From CAZEBW01 sp964510205 (lineage in GTDB: Bacteria > Chloroflexota > Anaerolineae > VGOG01): a stretch of DNA of 25,343 nucleotides. Both the position numbers and the translations under genes were made by a program. Under the pieces are notes generated by a model. It did not search any database, was not told where the DNA came from, and saw only the letters and a program-made list of their open reading frames with translations. Below, one piece after another: positions 8,647-17,509 of this stretch. Each line of letters starts with the position of its first letter. Positions within the stretch are counted from its first letter, which is position 1. The DNA lies in NCBI GenBank assembly GCA_964510205.1, contig CAZEBW010000053.1, positions 1-25,343 of the forward strand. Reading direction: 5' to 3'.

Positions 8647-9996
8647 ATGAAAACCGTTCGGGTACTAACTGTAGTTTTGTTGATTGGCGCGGTCGTGCTG
8701 TCCGCCTGTGCGCCGGCGGCAACGCCGACGGCCACGCCCAAGCCCCAACCGACAGCCACGCCCAAGCCGGCTGAGCCGACAGCAACCCCCAAGCCGCCTG
8801 AGCCGACCGACACCCCCGTGCCAGTCGAGGAGGCTGCGCCGCTGGTAGTTGGTCTGATGACCGACAAGTCCGGGGCTTTGGCGATCTATGGGCCGAGTCA
8901 GACTCAGGGCTTCTATCTGGGCCTGGAGTACGCCACCAACGGCGCGATGGAGGTCGCCGGTCGTCCCATCAAGGTCATCGAGAAGGACAACGGCAGCGAC
9001 CCGGAGACCGGCGTTTCTCAGGCTCGCGAGCTGATCGAGGCTGAGGGCGCGGAGATTCTGGTGGGCAACATCAGCTCTGGTGTAGCGTTGGCCGTGATGC
9101 CGGTCGTCGAGGAGAACGACGTGATCTACATCGCCGAGCCGGCGGCTGCTCCTCAGATCACGGCCGATAACTTCAGCCCCAACACTTTCCGCACCAGTCG
9201 CACCAGCTACCAAGATGCTCTGGTCATGGGCACGGGCTTGCTGGACATGGGCGATACCTTCGTCCAGATTGCGCCTGACTATGCCTTTGGATATGGTTCG
9301 GCCTGTTCATTCTACCCCGTGATCAAGGCAGGCGGCGGCGAATTTCTGGTCAACGATACGCCAGAAGGCTGCGGCACGATCTTCGCTCCGCTGGACACCA
9401 CGGACTTCACTCCCTACATCCATCAGATTCTGGAATCTGGGGCCGATGTGCTGATCGTGACCTGGGCGGGCGCGGGGTTTGCTCCCATGTTCCAGCAGAT
9501 GAGCCAGTTGGGCGTGTTCGACGAGATGGTCATCGGTACGGGGGTGGGGGACAACCAATCGCTGGCCGCAGGCTACGGCGACGCCATCGGTTCGGTTGGC
9601 GTGCAGGTTTATCACTACACCCATCCCGACAACGCCATCAACGACTGGCTGGTCGAGCGGCACATTGAAGAGTACGGCGCGCCGCCCGATCTGTGGGCCG
9701 CTGGCGGCATGATGGCGGCCATCATGCTCGTCGAAGGTGTAGAGCGGACTGGCGGTGACGCCAGCGCCGAGGCTTTGGTCGAGGTCTACGAGGACAACTT
9801 CGAGTTCGACGGTCCCAAGGGCAAGGTCATCATCCGCCCTTACGACCACGTGGCTTTGCAGCCGCTGTACTTCGTGCGGGTGGACAACGTGACTGATCCC
9901 GACCTGAAGTTCGTCGAGTTGATCAAGGAGTTTAGTCCTGAGGAAACCGCGCCTCCGTGCCAGTTGCCAGAGGAATACGCCGACCGCTGTCCGTAG
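8647..9996 (+). CDS. ABC transporter substrate-binding lipoprotein, branched-chain amino acid (LivK) type
   Basis: This 449-residue exported lipoprotein has a hydrophobic signal segment and the lipobox LSAC, so lipidation would occur at Cys21. A Thr/Pro-rich spacer (repeated TATPKP, residues ~25-58) tethers the binding domain, a style common in Chloroflexota. The mature part begins APLVVGLMTDKSGALAIYG and follows the type-I periplasmic-binding fold of the HAAT/LivK family. AAAGGAGG precedes the ATG. It heads a complete importer (ATPases at 10131 and 11070, permeases at 11786 and 13299). Family members bind branched-chain amino acids, amides, urea or aromatic acids. The surrounding acyl-CoA synthetases make a carboxylic acid plausible, but this is inference. 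Confidence 0.92.
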   Translation: MKTVRVLTVVLLIGAVVLSACAPAATPTATPKPQPTATPKPAEPTATPKPPEPTDTPVPVEEAAPLVVGLMTDKSGALAIYGPSQTQGFYLGLEYATNGAMEVAGRPIKVIEKDNGSDPETGVSQARELIEAEGAEILVGNISSGVALAVMPVVEENDVIYIAEPAAAPQITADNFSPNTFRTSRTSYQDALVMGTGLLDMGDTFVQIAPDYAFGYGSACSFYPVIKAGGGEFLVNDTPEGCGTIFAPLDTTDFTPYIHQILESGADVLIVTWAGAGFAPMFQQMSQLGVFDEMVIGTGVGDNQSLAAGYGDAIGSVGVQVYHYTHPDNAINDWLVERHIEEYGAPPDLWAAGGMMAAIMLVEGVERTGGDASAEALVEVYEDNFEFDGPKGKVIIRPYDHVALQPLYFVRVDNVTDPDLKFVELIKEFSPEETAPPCQLPEEYADRCP

Positions 9997-10020
9997 ACGA
10001 CCCTGTCGCTTCGCTCACAA

Positions 10021-10052
10021 GTGGGGAGAGGGCTGGTCACGCCTCTCCCCAC
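10021..10052. terminator. Strong hairpin between the binding-protein and LivG-like genes
   Basis: GTGGGGAGAGG (10021-10031) pairs perfectly with CCTCTCCCCAC (10042-10052). There is no T-run after it, so it is more likely an mRNA-stabilising or partial-termination structure than a full terminator. It would fit high expression of the binding protein relative to the rest of the importer. Confidence 0.5.
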
Positions 10053-10074
10053 CCACCATCTTGTCACCACCCTT

Positions 10075-10116
10075 CACGTCTCACGTCTCACGTTTCACGT
10101 TTCACGTCTCACGTTT
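10075..10116 (+). repeat. Six tandem heptads CACGTYT directly before the LivG-like gene
   Basis: The order is CACGTCT, CACGTCT, CACGTTT, CACGTTT, CACGTCT, CACGTTT, without gaps (42 bp), ending 15 bp before the chosen start. Each unit ends in CT or TT and the array would give an unstructured pyrimidine-rich leader. Confidence 0.9.
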
Positions 10117-10130
10117 ATGGAGTGTGCGCT

Positions 10131-10910
<780 letters not shown>

Positions 10911-10928
10911 GCTATGGCAGTTCCATTT

Positions 10929-11029
10929 GGGTGTATTTCATCTCGGTTGTAGGACGGATTGGTAATCCGTCAATTCGTCGGAATACCATTCCGACCAACA
11001 ATATCAGCCAACTCGTTTGAAACACACCC
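10929..11029. mobile_element. 101-bp GGGTGT-family twin-hairpin element, 9-bp target duplication
   Basis: The left end GGGTGTATTTCA matches the complement of the right end, GGGTGTGTTTCA. GTTCCATTT is duplicated at 10920-10928 and 11030-11038. Two similar hairpins lie inside: GACGGATT/AATCCGTC with loop GGT (10953-10971) and GTCGGAAT/ATTCCGAC with loop ACC (10977-10995). The differences between the two stems are matched on both arms. The element splits the livG-livF junction. Confidence 0.92.
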
Positions 11030-11069
11030 GTTCCATTTAGTTCCTGAGTGAATCGGAGGCGTGCAACCC

Positions 11070-11774
11070 ATGTCCAATGTACTCGAGGTGAATTCCATTC
11101 ATACCTTCATTGGCCAGTTCCATATCCTGGAAGGCGTCTCGCTCGAGGTGCCTGAGGGAAGTATTACGACGCTGCTGGGGCGGAATGGAGCTGGCAAGAC
11201 GACCACGCTCAAATCCATTCTGGGCCTCACACCGCCGCGCCAGGGCATGATCGCTTTCAACGGCGAAGAGATTCAGGGGCAGCCGCCCCACCAGATTGCC
11301 AGCAAAGGTATTGGATACGTCCCCGAACATCGAGCCATCTTCCACGATCTGAGCGTGGAAGAGAATCTAAAGATCGCGGAACGCAGAAAGGGCGACCTGG
11401 CTCAGCGAGCTGACTTTATTTTCACTCTCTTTCCGGACCTCAAGCGCTTGATCAAGCTTCCGGGCGGCAACCTCTCCGGGGGGCAGCAGCAGATGTTGGC
11501 CATCGCTCGCGCGCTGGTGCCCGACAATCGTTTGTTGCTGATTGACGAGCCCAGTGAGGGTCTGGCGCCGGTGCTCATCGAACAGGTCATGGAAGCTGTT
11601 CGCCAATTGTCTGCCCACACCACCGTCTTGCTTGTCGAACAGAACTTCATTATGGCCAGCCAGCTCGCCGACCGATACACCATCGTCGAGGCTGGTAGAT
11701 CCGTCAAGAGCGGCAAGATGGCCGACCTGGTAGATGATCAAGAGACCATCCGCCGCTACTTGGGTGCGACCTGA
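11070..11774 (+). CDS. livF: ABC transporter ATP-binding protein, LivF type
   Basis: This 234-residue ATPase, the second of the importer, has Walker A GRNGAGKTT (37-45), signature LSGGQQQMLAIARAL, Walker B LLLIDEPSEGL and the LVEQN segment typical of LivF. I chose ATG at 11070 because GGAGG (11055-11059) is ten bases upstream; the in-frame GTG at 11061 would be almost on top of that site. The stop at 11774 is followed after 11 nt by the permease, whose Shine-Dalgarno GAGGAGGT begins right after the stop. LivF and LivG normally form the heterodimeric ATPase of this importer class. Confidence 0.92.
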   Translation: MSNVLEVNSIHTFIGQFHILEGVSLEVPEGSITTLLGRNGAGKTTTLKSILGLTPPRQGMIAFNGEEIQGQPPHQIASKGIGYVPEHRAIFHDLSVEENLKIAERRKGDLAQRADFIFTLFPDLKRLIKLPGGNLSGGQQQMLAIARALVPDNRLLLIDEPSEGLAPVLIEQVMEAVRQLSAHTTVLLVEQNFIMASQLADRYTIVEAGRSVKSGKMADLVDDQETIRRYLGAT

Positions 11775-11785
11775 GGAGGTGAGCC

Positions 11786-13294
11786 GTGGTTAATTACTGG
11801 AAACGCAATCGAGCTTGGCTCATCGCCGTGGTCATTGCTGTGGCGGGTATTGTGGCCGTCACTCGAGGGATGGAACCCAAAGTATGGATGTCTATTCTGC
11901 TTTCGGGCGTGACCTTGGCGGCCCTCTACTTTTTGATCTCCTCCGGTCTTTCCCTCATCTTTGGCCTGATGGACGTGCTGAACTTTGCCCATGGTGCGAT
12001 CTTTGTGCTGGGGGCCTACGTGGGACTGTCCACCTTTGCCAACCCGAGGCTGCTTTTCAATACCCTTCCGCTTTTCCTGGCGGCTGCGGCCGGGGCCTTA
12101 GCAGCCGAACGTTTGGGCGTGCACTTGTGGCGCCAAGTTCGCACCAAGAGGGAGCGCCAGGCTCTCTGGTGGGTGCTGCTTGCCGCGGCGGTGTTGATCA
12201 TGGTCTTGGGTCTCCGCGGCTTCCCGATCCGCGCCCTCAACGCTTTCGGCGTGACCGCGGTTGGCGGCATAGTGTCCACCGCAAAGGCGCAGGCGCCCAT
12301 GAGCCAGATGGTTCAGCACGTGGCTCTGCTGTTCGTCGCCGGTCTGCCGTTCGGGATCATGCTGGCGCCGAAGGAGCGCCAGGAGGAACGCCCCCGGCGT
12401 CCGCTGTGGCAGACCATCGTCGTGACGCTGGTTCTGCTGGCGGCGGGCTGCGTGATTTTGTTCAGCCGCGATGTCGGCGAACAATTCGTGCTGGGGCTTT
12501 CGGTGAACGTGCGCTTCTTGCTGGCGCTGATATCGGGGACGCTGGCCGGGGCGCTGGTTGGCGCAGCGATTGAGATGGTGTTGATCCGTCCCTTCTATGG
12601 CAACCCGGTGACGCAGTTGGTTTTGACTCTGGGTTTGTCCATTGTCTTGATTGATCTGAGCGAGGCGCTTTGGGGTAAAGAGGGTCACCCGCCCATGCAG
12701 CCGCCTTCTTTTTTCACCGGGGCCTGTCGTTCCGAATCGCTCTTCGCCTGGTTCTCCGAACATTGTAGATCTATTGACGTGTTGGGACGGGCTTTCCCCA
12801 CTTATCGCCTGTTCATCATCGCGGTTGGGGTGTTGGTGTTCGTAGGCGTTGGCCTGCTGCTAAAGCGCTCCCGGATAGGCATGATCATCCGGGCGGGGGT
12901 GCAAGACAGCGAAATGGTGCAGGCCCTGGGCATCAACGTGCGACAGGTTTTCACCCTGGTCTTCGCCCTCGGCTCGGGGTTGGCAGCTCTGGGAGGGGTG
13001 ATTATCGCTCCCTTCCTCGGCGTTTACCCGGCCATGGGCTCCATTTTCCTGTTGCAAGCCTTTATCGCGGTGGTGATCGGCGGAATGGGGAGCTATATTG
13101 GAGCAGGCGTGGGCACGCTGCTGCTGGGCCTGGCGCGGGCCTTTGGCGATCATTTCGTGGCCACGGGAATCCACGTGCCTTTCGTGGAAGCAACGATCAA
13201 AGGTAGCCCCGCCGTAGCTAAGGCTTCGACTATGCTGATCATGGCCGTTGTCTTGCTCGTGCGCCCGGCTGGCATATTTGGCAAAAAGGAGTAG
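11786..13294 (+). CDS. livH: Branched-chain amino acid-type permease, LivH, with large internal expansion
   Basis: This integral membrane permease of the HAAT importer is 502 residues, against about 300 in ordinary LivH. The conserved halves are present: IFGLMDVLNFAHGAIFVLGAY (~58-78) and, after residue ~245, LVGAAIEMVLIRPFYGNPVTQLVLTLGLS through to VVIGGMGSYIGA. Residues ~85-240 are extra. They hold about four more hydrophobic segments with basic connecting loops (RQVRTKRER, KERQEERPRR). The GTG start has a strong GAGGAGGT. The gap to LivM is only 4 bp. The expansion is in frame and has normal codon use, so it looks like part of the working protein rather than damage. Confidence 0.88.
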   Translation: MVNYWKRNRAWLIAVVIAVAGIVAVTRGMEPKVWMSILLSGVTLAALYFLISSGLSLIFGLMDVLNFAHGAIFVLGAYVGLSTFANPRLLFNTLPLFLAAAAGALAAERLGVHLWRQVRTKRERQALWWVLLAAAVLIMVLGLRGFPIRALNAFGVTAVGGIVSTAKAQAPMSQMVQHVALLFVAGLPFGIMLAPKERQEERPRRPLWQTIVVTLVLLAAGCVILFSRDVGEQFVLGLSVNVRFLLALISGTLAGALVGAAIEMVLIRPFYGNPVTQLVLTLGLSIVLIDLSEALWGKEGHPPMQPPSFFTGACRSESLFAWFSEHCRSIDVLGRAFPTYRLFIIAVGVLVFVGVGLLLKRSRIGMIIRAGVQDSEMVQALGINVRQVFTLVFALGSGLAALGGVIIAPFLGVYPAMGSIFLLQAFIAVVIGGMGSYIGAGVGTLLLGLARAFGDHFVATGIHVPFVEATIKGSPAVAKASTMLIMAVVLLVRPAGIFGKKE

Positions 13295-13298
13295 TCAC

Positions 13299-14435
13299 AT
13301 GGCAACCATCTCATCAGCCAAGCGAAGATTCTCGCTTGCCCAATGGTGGCCTTACTTGCTGGCGCTGGCGGTCTTGATCCTGTTTCCTTTTGTGACTGGA
13401 TTGACCATCGGCGATCCAGGGGCAGTGCAAGAGGGGGCTGGTTTCTTCCAAGCCCTCATGCAGAGAGCCGCCAGCGGTTATGCCAAATTCTGGCAAGGGA
13501 TGCTCATCCAAATGTTCATCCTGGGCATCTTTGCTATGAGTTACGACATCCTGCTTGGTTACACGGGCATTCTCTCTTTTGGTCACGCCATGTTCTTGGG
13601 AACCGGCGGCTATACCATTGCCATCCTGATTGGCAAAAACTTCAACTGGTCTCTTGGCTGGGCGTTGCTGGCGGTGGTCGTCGTTGCTCTGCTGCAAAGC
13701 CTGATCTTCGGGATGCTATCCCTGCGGGTCAAGGGCGTGTACCTGGCGATGGTTACCCTGGCCTTCGCTGAGATGTTCTTTATTCTCGCTGAGGCTGGAG
13801 ATTTCCGCCAATACACCGGCGCGGACGACGGCCTGCACGGGTTTGCCGTGCCGTCCTATCTCAGCGCGGCCGACCATCGCACGCGCTTCTATTACCTGGC
13901 TCTGGTGTTCTTCGTGGTGGTTTTCCTCGTCGCCCGGCGGTTGGTCAATTCCCCTACCGGGCGGGTGATGATCGCCACTCGCGACAACGAAAAGCGGGCC
14001 ACGATGATCGGTTACAATACCGTCTGGTACAAGCTAAGCGCATTTGTGGCCGCAGGGGTCTTTGCGGCCTTATCGGGGGCGCTGTCAGCGCTCTACAACG
14101 TGAGTGTGACCCCGGCCATTTTGGGTACCTTCAAGACCATTGACGCGCTGGCCATGACGATCATAGGTGGGGTGGGGACGCTGGTCGGGCCTATCATCGG
14201 CGCTACCATCGTCCAGCTTCTCGGCTACTGGCTGGAGAGGTGGTTTGGCCCCGCGTGGACGCTGATCTACGGCATCATCTTCATGTTGATCGTCATTTTC
14301 CTGCCCTTTGGGATCGTGGGCACGATCCGGGCGCGATCTTTGCAGTGGAGGGCTGGCTGGCGGCGATGGCTGCGGCTGCTAGGTCTAGGCGGTGTCCTGA
14401 GCTCGTCGGAGGAAGGGAGCAAGGCCGGAGCGTAG
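13299..14435 (+). CDS. livM: Branched-chain amino acid-type permease, LivM
   Basis: This 378-residue polytopic permease is the LivH partner. The hallmark LLGYTGILSFGHAMFLGTGGY and the later MTIIGGVGTLVGPIIGA are both intact. The N-terminus carries a basic patch (SAKRRF) before the first membrane segment. The C-terminal tail after FGIVGTIRARS is arginine-rich and longer than usual. I took ATG at 13299 with AAGGAG upstream, since the open frame further up lies inside livH. It ends 52 bp before the 12S carboxyltransferase gene, so readthrough from the importer into the carboxylase genes is plausible. Confidence 0.9.
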   Translation: MATISSAKRRFSLAQWWPYLLALAVLILFPFVTGLTIGDPGAVQEGAGFFQALMQRAASGYAKFWQGMLIQMFILGIFAMSYDILLGYTGILSFGHAMFLGTGGYTIAILIGKNFNWSLGWALLAVVVVALLQSLIFGMLSLRVKGVYLAMVTLAFAEMFFILAEAGDFRQYTGADDGLHGFAVPSYLSAADHRTRFYYLALVFFVVVFLVARRLVNSPTGRVMIATRDNEKRATMIGYNTVWYKLSAFVAAGVFAALSGALSALYNVSVTPAILGTFKTIDALAMTIIGGVGTLVGPIIGATIVQLLGYWLERWFGPAWTLIYGIIFMLIVIFLPFGIVGTIRARSLQWRAGWRRWLRLLGLGGVLSSSEEGSKAGA

Positions 14436-14487
14436 GAGAGTAGGCCGCTTCGGGTACTCACTCAACGCATTTCTAGGGAGGCAAAGG

Positions 14488-16038
14488 ATGGATATTGAAG
14501 ACAAAGTTGAACGACTGCACCAGATGCGGGAGCAAGCTCGCCTGGGCGGCGGGCAAGAGCGCATTGACCGCCAGCACGCTCGCGGCAAGATGACGGCCCG
14601 AGAGCGGGCGGAGAAGCTGCTCGATCCCGGTTCCTTCCGCGAGCTGGACATGTTCGCCGTGCACCGCGCCGTCGGCTTCGGCATAGAGGAGAAGAAGTTC
14701 CTGGGGGACAGCGTGGTCACCGGATGGGGCACGATCAACGGCCGGCGGGTGTACGTCTTCTCCCAGGACTTCACCGTCTTTGGCGGCAGTCTCTCCGAGG
14801 TGCACGCCGAGAAGGTATGCAAGATCATGGACCTGGCGGTGAAGAACGGCGCGCCCGTCATCGGACTCAACGATTCGGGCGGGGCGCGCATCCAGGAGGG
14901 GGTCGTCTCCCTGGCCGGCTACGCCTACATCTTCCTGCGCAACGTCCTGGCCTCCGGCGTCATCCCCCAGATCTCCGCTATCTTGGGGCCCTGCGCGGGC
15001 GGCGCCGTCTACTCTCCGGCCATGACCGACTTCATCTTGATGACCAAGGACACCAGCCACATGTTCATCACCGGTCCGCAGGTCATCAAAGAGGTCACGC
15101 GCGAGGAGGTGAGCTTCGAGGAACTGGGTGGGGCCATGACCCATGCCTCCAAGAGCGGCGTGGCCCACTTCGCCGCCGAGAACGAGGAGCATTGCCTGGC
15201 CCTCACCCGCCAACTGCTGAGCTACATCCCCCAGAACAATTTGGAGGATCCGCCTTTCGTGCCCACCAGCGATCCCGAGGATCGGATGGACGAGGAACTG
15301 AAGACCATCATCCCCGACAGCCCGACCAGGGCCTACGACATGAAAGACGTCATCCGCCGCGTGGTGGACGACGGGCAATTTCTGGAGGTGCACGAGCACT
15401 GGGCGCAGAACATCATCGTGGGGTTCGCCCGCCTGGGCGGTTTCAGTGTGGGCATCGTGGCCCAGCAGCCCATGATTTTGGCTGGCGTGCTGGACATTGA
15501 CGCCTCCCGAAAGGGCGGCCGCTTCGTCCGTTTCTGCGACGCCTTCAACATTCCCATCGTCACCTTTGTGGACGTGCCCGGCTTCCTGCCAGGGGTGGAG
15601 CAGGAGCACGGCGGAATCATCATCAATGGGGCCAAGCTGCTCTATGCTTACTGCGAGGCCACCGTCCCCAAGCTCACCATCATCACCCGCAAGGCCTACG
15701 GCGGGGCCTACGACGTGATGAGTTCCAAGCACATTCGGGGCGACGTCTCCTACGCCTGGCCCACGGCTGAGATCGCGGTGATGGGGCCGGAGGGCGCGGT
15801 CAACATCGTCTTCCGCAAAGAAATCGCTGCCGCCGAGGATCCAGACGCGGAGAGGGAGCGGTTGGTGGAGGAGTACCGCGAGCAGTTCGCCAATCCCTAC
15901 ATCGCCGCCGCGCGGGGCTACGTGGACGACATCATCGAGCCCCAGCAGACCCGGCCGCGTCTCATCGAGGCCCTGAAGTTCTTGCAGGATAAGCGGGACA
16001 CGAACCCGCCGAAGAAGCATGGGAATATACCGCTGTGA
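14488..16038 (+). CDS. Acyl-CoA carboxyltransferase subunit (PccB/MmdA/transcarboxylase 12S type)
   Basis: This 516-residue crotonase-fold carboxyltransferase has twin domains: an acyl-CoA-binding half with LNDSGGARIQEGV and GPCAGGAVYSPA, and a biotin half with DVPGFLPGVEQEHGGII and RKAYGGAYDVMSSKH. The Asp in AYGGAYD (residue 409) is the position that favours propionyl-CoA over acetyl-CoA in characterised PccB. It would move the carboxyl group between carboxybiotin and propionyl/methylmalonyl-CoA. GGGAGG precedes the ATG. The 5S-like subunit and biotin carrier follow 1.5 kb downstream, and no biotin carboxylase is present. Together these suggest methylmalonyl-CoA:pyruvate transcarboxylase. 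A propionyl-CoA carboxylase using a remote biotin carboxylase is the main alternative. Confidence 0.92.
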   Translation: MDIEDKVERLHQMREQARLGGGQERIDRQHARGKMTARERAEKLLDPGSFRELDMFAVHRAVGFGIEEKKFLGDSVVTGWGTINGRRVYVFSQDFTVFGGSLSEVHAEKVCKIMDLAVKNGAPVIGLNDSGGARIQEGVVSLAGYAYIFLRNVLASGVIPQISAILGPCAGGAVYSPAMTDFILMTKDTSHMFITGPQVIKEVTREEVSFEELGGAMTHASKSGVAHFAAENEEHCLALTRQLLSYIPQNNLEDPPFVPTSDPEDRMDEELKTIIPDSPTRAYDMKDVIRRVVDDGQFLEVHEHWAQNIIVGFARLGGFSVGIVAQQPMILAGVLDIDASRKGGRFVRFCDAFNIPIVTFVDVPGFLPGVEQEHGGIIINGAKLLYAYCEATVPKLTIITRKAYGGAYDVMSSKHIRGDVSYAWPTAEIAVMGPEGAVNIVFRKEIAAAEDPDAERERLVEEYREQFANPYIAAARGYVDDIIEPQQTRPRLIEALKFLQDKRDTNPPKKHGNIPL

Positions 16039-16067
16039 AATGACCAATGAGCAAATGACCGATGACC
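16038..16067 (+). repeat. Two tandem 15-mers AAATGACCRATGASC
   Basis: AAATGACCAATGAGC (16038-16052) and AAATGACCGATGACC (16053-16067) start on the last base of the 12S gene's stop codon and run up to the leader of the cupin gene. Confidence 0.7.
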
Positions 16068-16094
16068 AAGTTGGAGGAGATTGGAGGAAAAGCG

Positions 16095-16412
16095 ATGGCT
16101 GAGAAAGTCAACGTCACCGAGGTTGCCGCCCGGCTGACCGATCCGTTCAAGCATCTGGTGGTTGGGCAGGTGGACGATTACTGCGCCTATCTGGTTCAAA
16201 TCGAGGGCACGTATCTCTTTCATCAGCATCCCAAAGATGAGATGTACCTGGTGCTGGAGGGGGAGATGGCCATAGACTACGCCGACGGAACCACTGTCAC
16301 GCTGGGGCCGATGGATAGTCTGGACGTGCTGGCCGGTGAGAAGCACCGCTCTCGGTCGGAGGAGGGGGCGCTGGTGTTGATGTTCAAGGCGCGAGATCTG
16401 TTTGCGGAATAA
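16095..16412 (+). CDS. Small cupin-domain protein
   Basis: This 105-residue single-domain cupin carries putative metal ligands in HQHPKDEMY (His43, His45, Glu49) and the second-motif His84 in GEKHRS. The chosen ATG at 16095 has GGAGGA nearby; an upstream in-frame ATG at 16062 would start within repeat-like sequence. Small cupins of this type act as isomerases, dioxygenases or simple binding proteins, and none can be assigned. Its place between the 12S and 5S carboxyltransferase genes suggests cotranscription. Its stop codon abuts a three-unit tandem repeat. Confidence 0.82.
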   Translation: MAEKVNVTEVAARLTDPFKHLVVGQVDDYCAYLVQIEGTYLFHQHPKDEMYLVLEGEMAIDYADGTTVTLGPMDSLDVLAGEKHRSRSEEGALVLMFKARDLFAE

Positions 16413-16653
16413 CACGGATGGGCAGGATTGACGGATAGAACGGATGAATCAGACAACCCCGCTGATCCGTGTTCTGGAGACTGCGGTGATGAAGCAGTAG
16501 AACGCGGATGGGCAGGATTGGCGGATAGAACGGATGAATCAGATAATCCCGCTGATCCGTGTTCTGGAGACTGATCAGTAGAACACGGATGGGCAGGATT
16601 AGCGGATAGAACGGATGAATCAGATAATCCCGCCAATCCGTGTTCTGGAGACA
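16411..16653. repeat. Three tandem ~72-90 bp hairpin units
   Basis: Units start at 16411, 16501 and 16582. Each opens AACRCGGATGGGCAGGATT, closes ATCCGTGTTCTGGAGAC and can fold on itself, because the closing arm complements the opening arm. Unit spacing changes from 90 to 81 bp through small differences after CTGGAGACT. The last unit's CTGGAG serves as the Shine-Dalgarno of the next gene. No spacers separate the units, so this is not a CRISPR. Confidence 0.9.
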
Positions 16654-16657
16654 TGCC

Positions 16658-17458
16658 ATGACCAAACTACTCCACCAAGAAACCACCGGCACCATCATCG
16701 GCGTCTATTACAACGTCTACAACGGCACTGGTCGCAACTATCCTGAGTACATCTTCGAAAACGCCATGATGGGCGACCTGCAGGCGCTGCATGTCCCGTG
16801 CCGATGCCAAGACGAGTACCAGGTTTTCTACAAAGACAGGCTCGTCGGGTTGCAGCAGCTTGACCTGTTTGTTGCCAGCGAGGTTAGCGTCGAAATCAAG
16901 GTTGTGCTTGCTCTGCTCCCGATTCACAGGGCACAAGCCATCTCATATCTGAAAGTCGTCGGCAAACAAGTAGGGCTGTTGTTCAACTTCGGCAGCCCCG
17001 AGCCCGAATTCGAACGGCTCTACTTCGAGCCTCGTCCGCCGGACAACGACTTAGAGGCGGCCATCCGGGCCTTGCCCGAATTTCCCGACGACTACCTGAC
17101 GCCGGAACTCACCTACGACATCATCGGCGGACTGCTCGAAGTTCACACTGCTCTGGGCCCCGGCTTCATCCATCGCGTCTACGCCAACGCTTGCTACCAC
17201 GAACTACAACTGTGCGGACTGGAAGTACGCCCGCAAAAGGAATATCAGGTCATCTATCGCAATCGCCCTATTGGCACAATCAAGTTCAATCACTTGCGCG
17301 TCGGCGATTCAGTGTTTGTTTTCCCGGTCGCCGTGCAAGATGTCAATGACATTCGAATCAACAACCTCAAGGACTGGATGCGGGTCCAAAACGTCCCTTT
17401 GGGAATCCTGGCAAACTTCTACGACACCAGCCTGCACCCAATCGTGCTGCGAATTTGA
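16658..17458 (+). CDS. Tandem GxxExxY-family protein (PD-(D/E)XK-like), second domain degenerate
   Basis: This 266-residue protein holds two copies of the ~125-residue GxxExxY domain. The first keeps nuclease-type residues: Glu30 in YPEYIFENA, Asp69 in QLDLFV, Glu79 and Lys81 in VEIK, then the conserved LLPIHRAQAISYLKVVG. In the second the eponymous Glu is His172 (GPGFIHRVY) and the ExK strand is lost, so it is probably structural. Single-domain members are common in environmental bacteria and their function is unproven. The ATG follows CTGGAG from the upstream repeat. It sits between metabolic genes with no obvious link and looks like a repeat-associated insertion in the cluster. Confidence 0.8.
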   Translation: MTKLLHQETTGTIIGVYYNVYNGTGRNYPEYIFENAMMGDLQALHVPCRCQDEYQVFYKDRLVGLQQLDLFVASEVSVEIKVVLALLPIHRAQAISYLKVVGKQVGLLFNFGSPEPEFERLYFEPRPPDNDLEAAIRALPEFPDDYLTPELTYDIIGGLLEVHTALGPGFIHRVYANACYHELQLCGLEVRPQKEYQVIYRNRPIGTIKFNHLRVGDSVFVFPVAVQDVNDIRINNLKDWMRVQNVPLGILANFYDTSLHPIVLRI

Positions 17459-17505
17459 TCCGTAAATCCTGAATCCGTAAATCCTGCAAATCCGTGTTAT
17501 GGAGG
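17458..17505 (+). repeat. Repeat leader ATCCGTAAATCCTG x2 plus AATCCGTGTTATGGAGG
   Basis: ATCCGTAAATCCTG occurs at 17458-17471 and 17473-17486. AATCCGTGTTATGGAGG (17489-17505) then supplies the Shine-Dalgarno of the 5S-like gene. Its ATCCGTGTT core matches the closing arm of the triple repeat at 16411. Confidence 0.75.
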
Positions 17506-17509
17506 CAAC

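Noticed and set aside
14473..16047. Long minus-strand open frame opposite the 12S carboxyltransferase gene
   Set aside because: It is a shadow of a GC-rich, strongly conserved gene. Its translation is His/Asp/Gly-rich with no recognisable motif and no Shine-Dalgarno.
16411..16653. Possible CRISPR array from three evenly spaced repeats
   Set aside because: Units are contiguous and self-complementary throughout. There are no variable spacers and no cas genes nearby.
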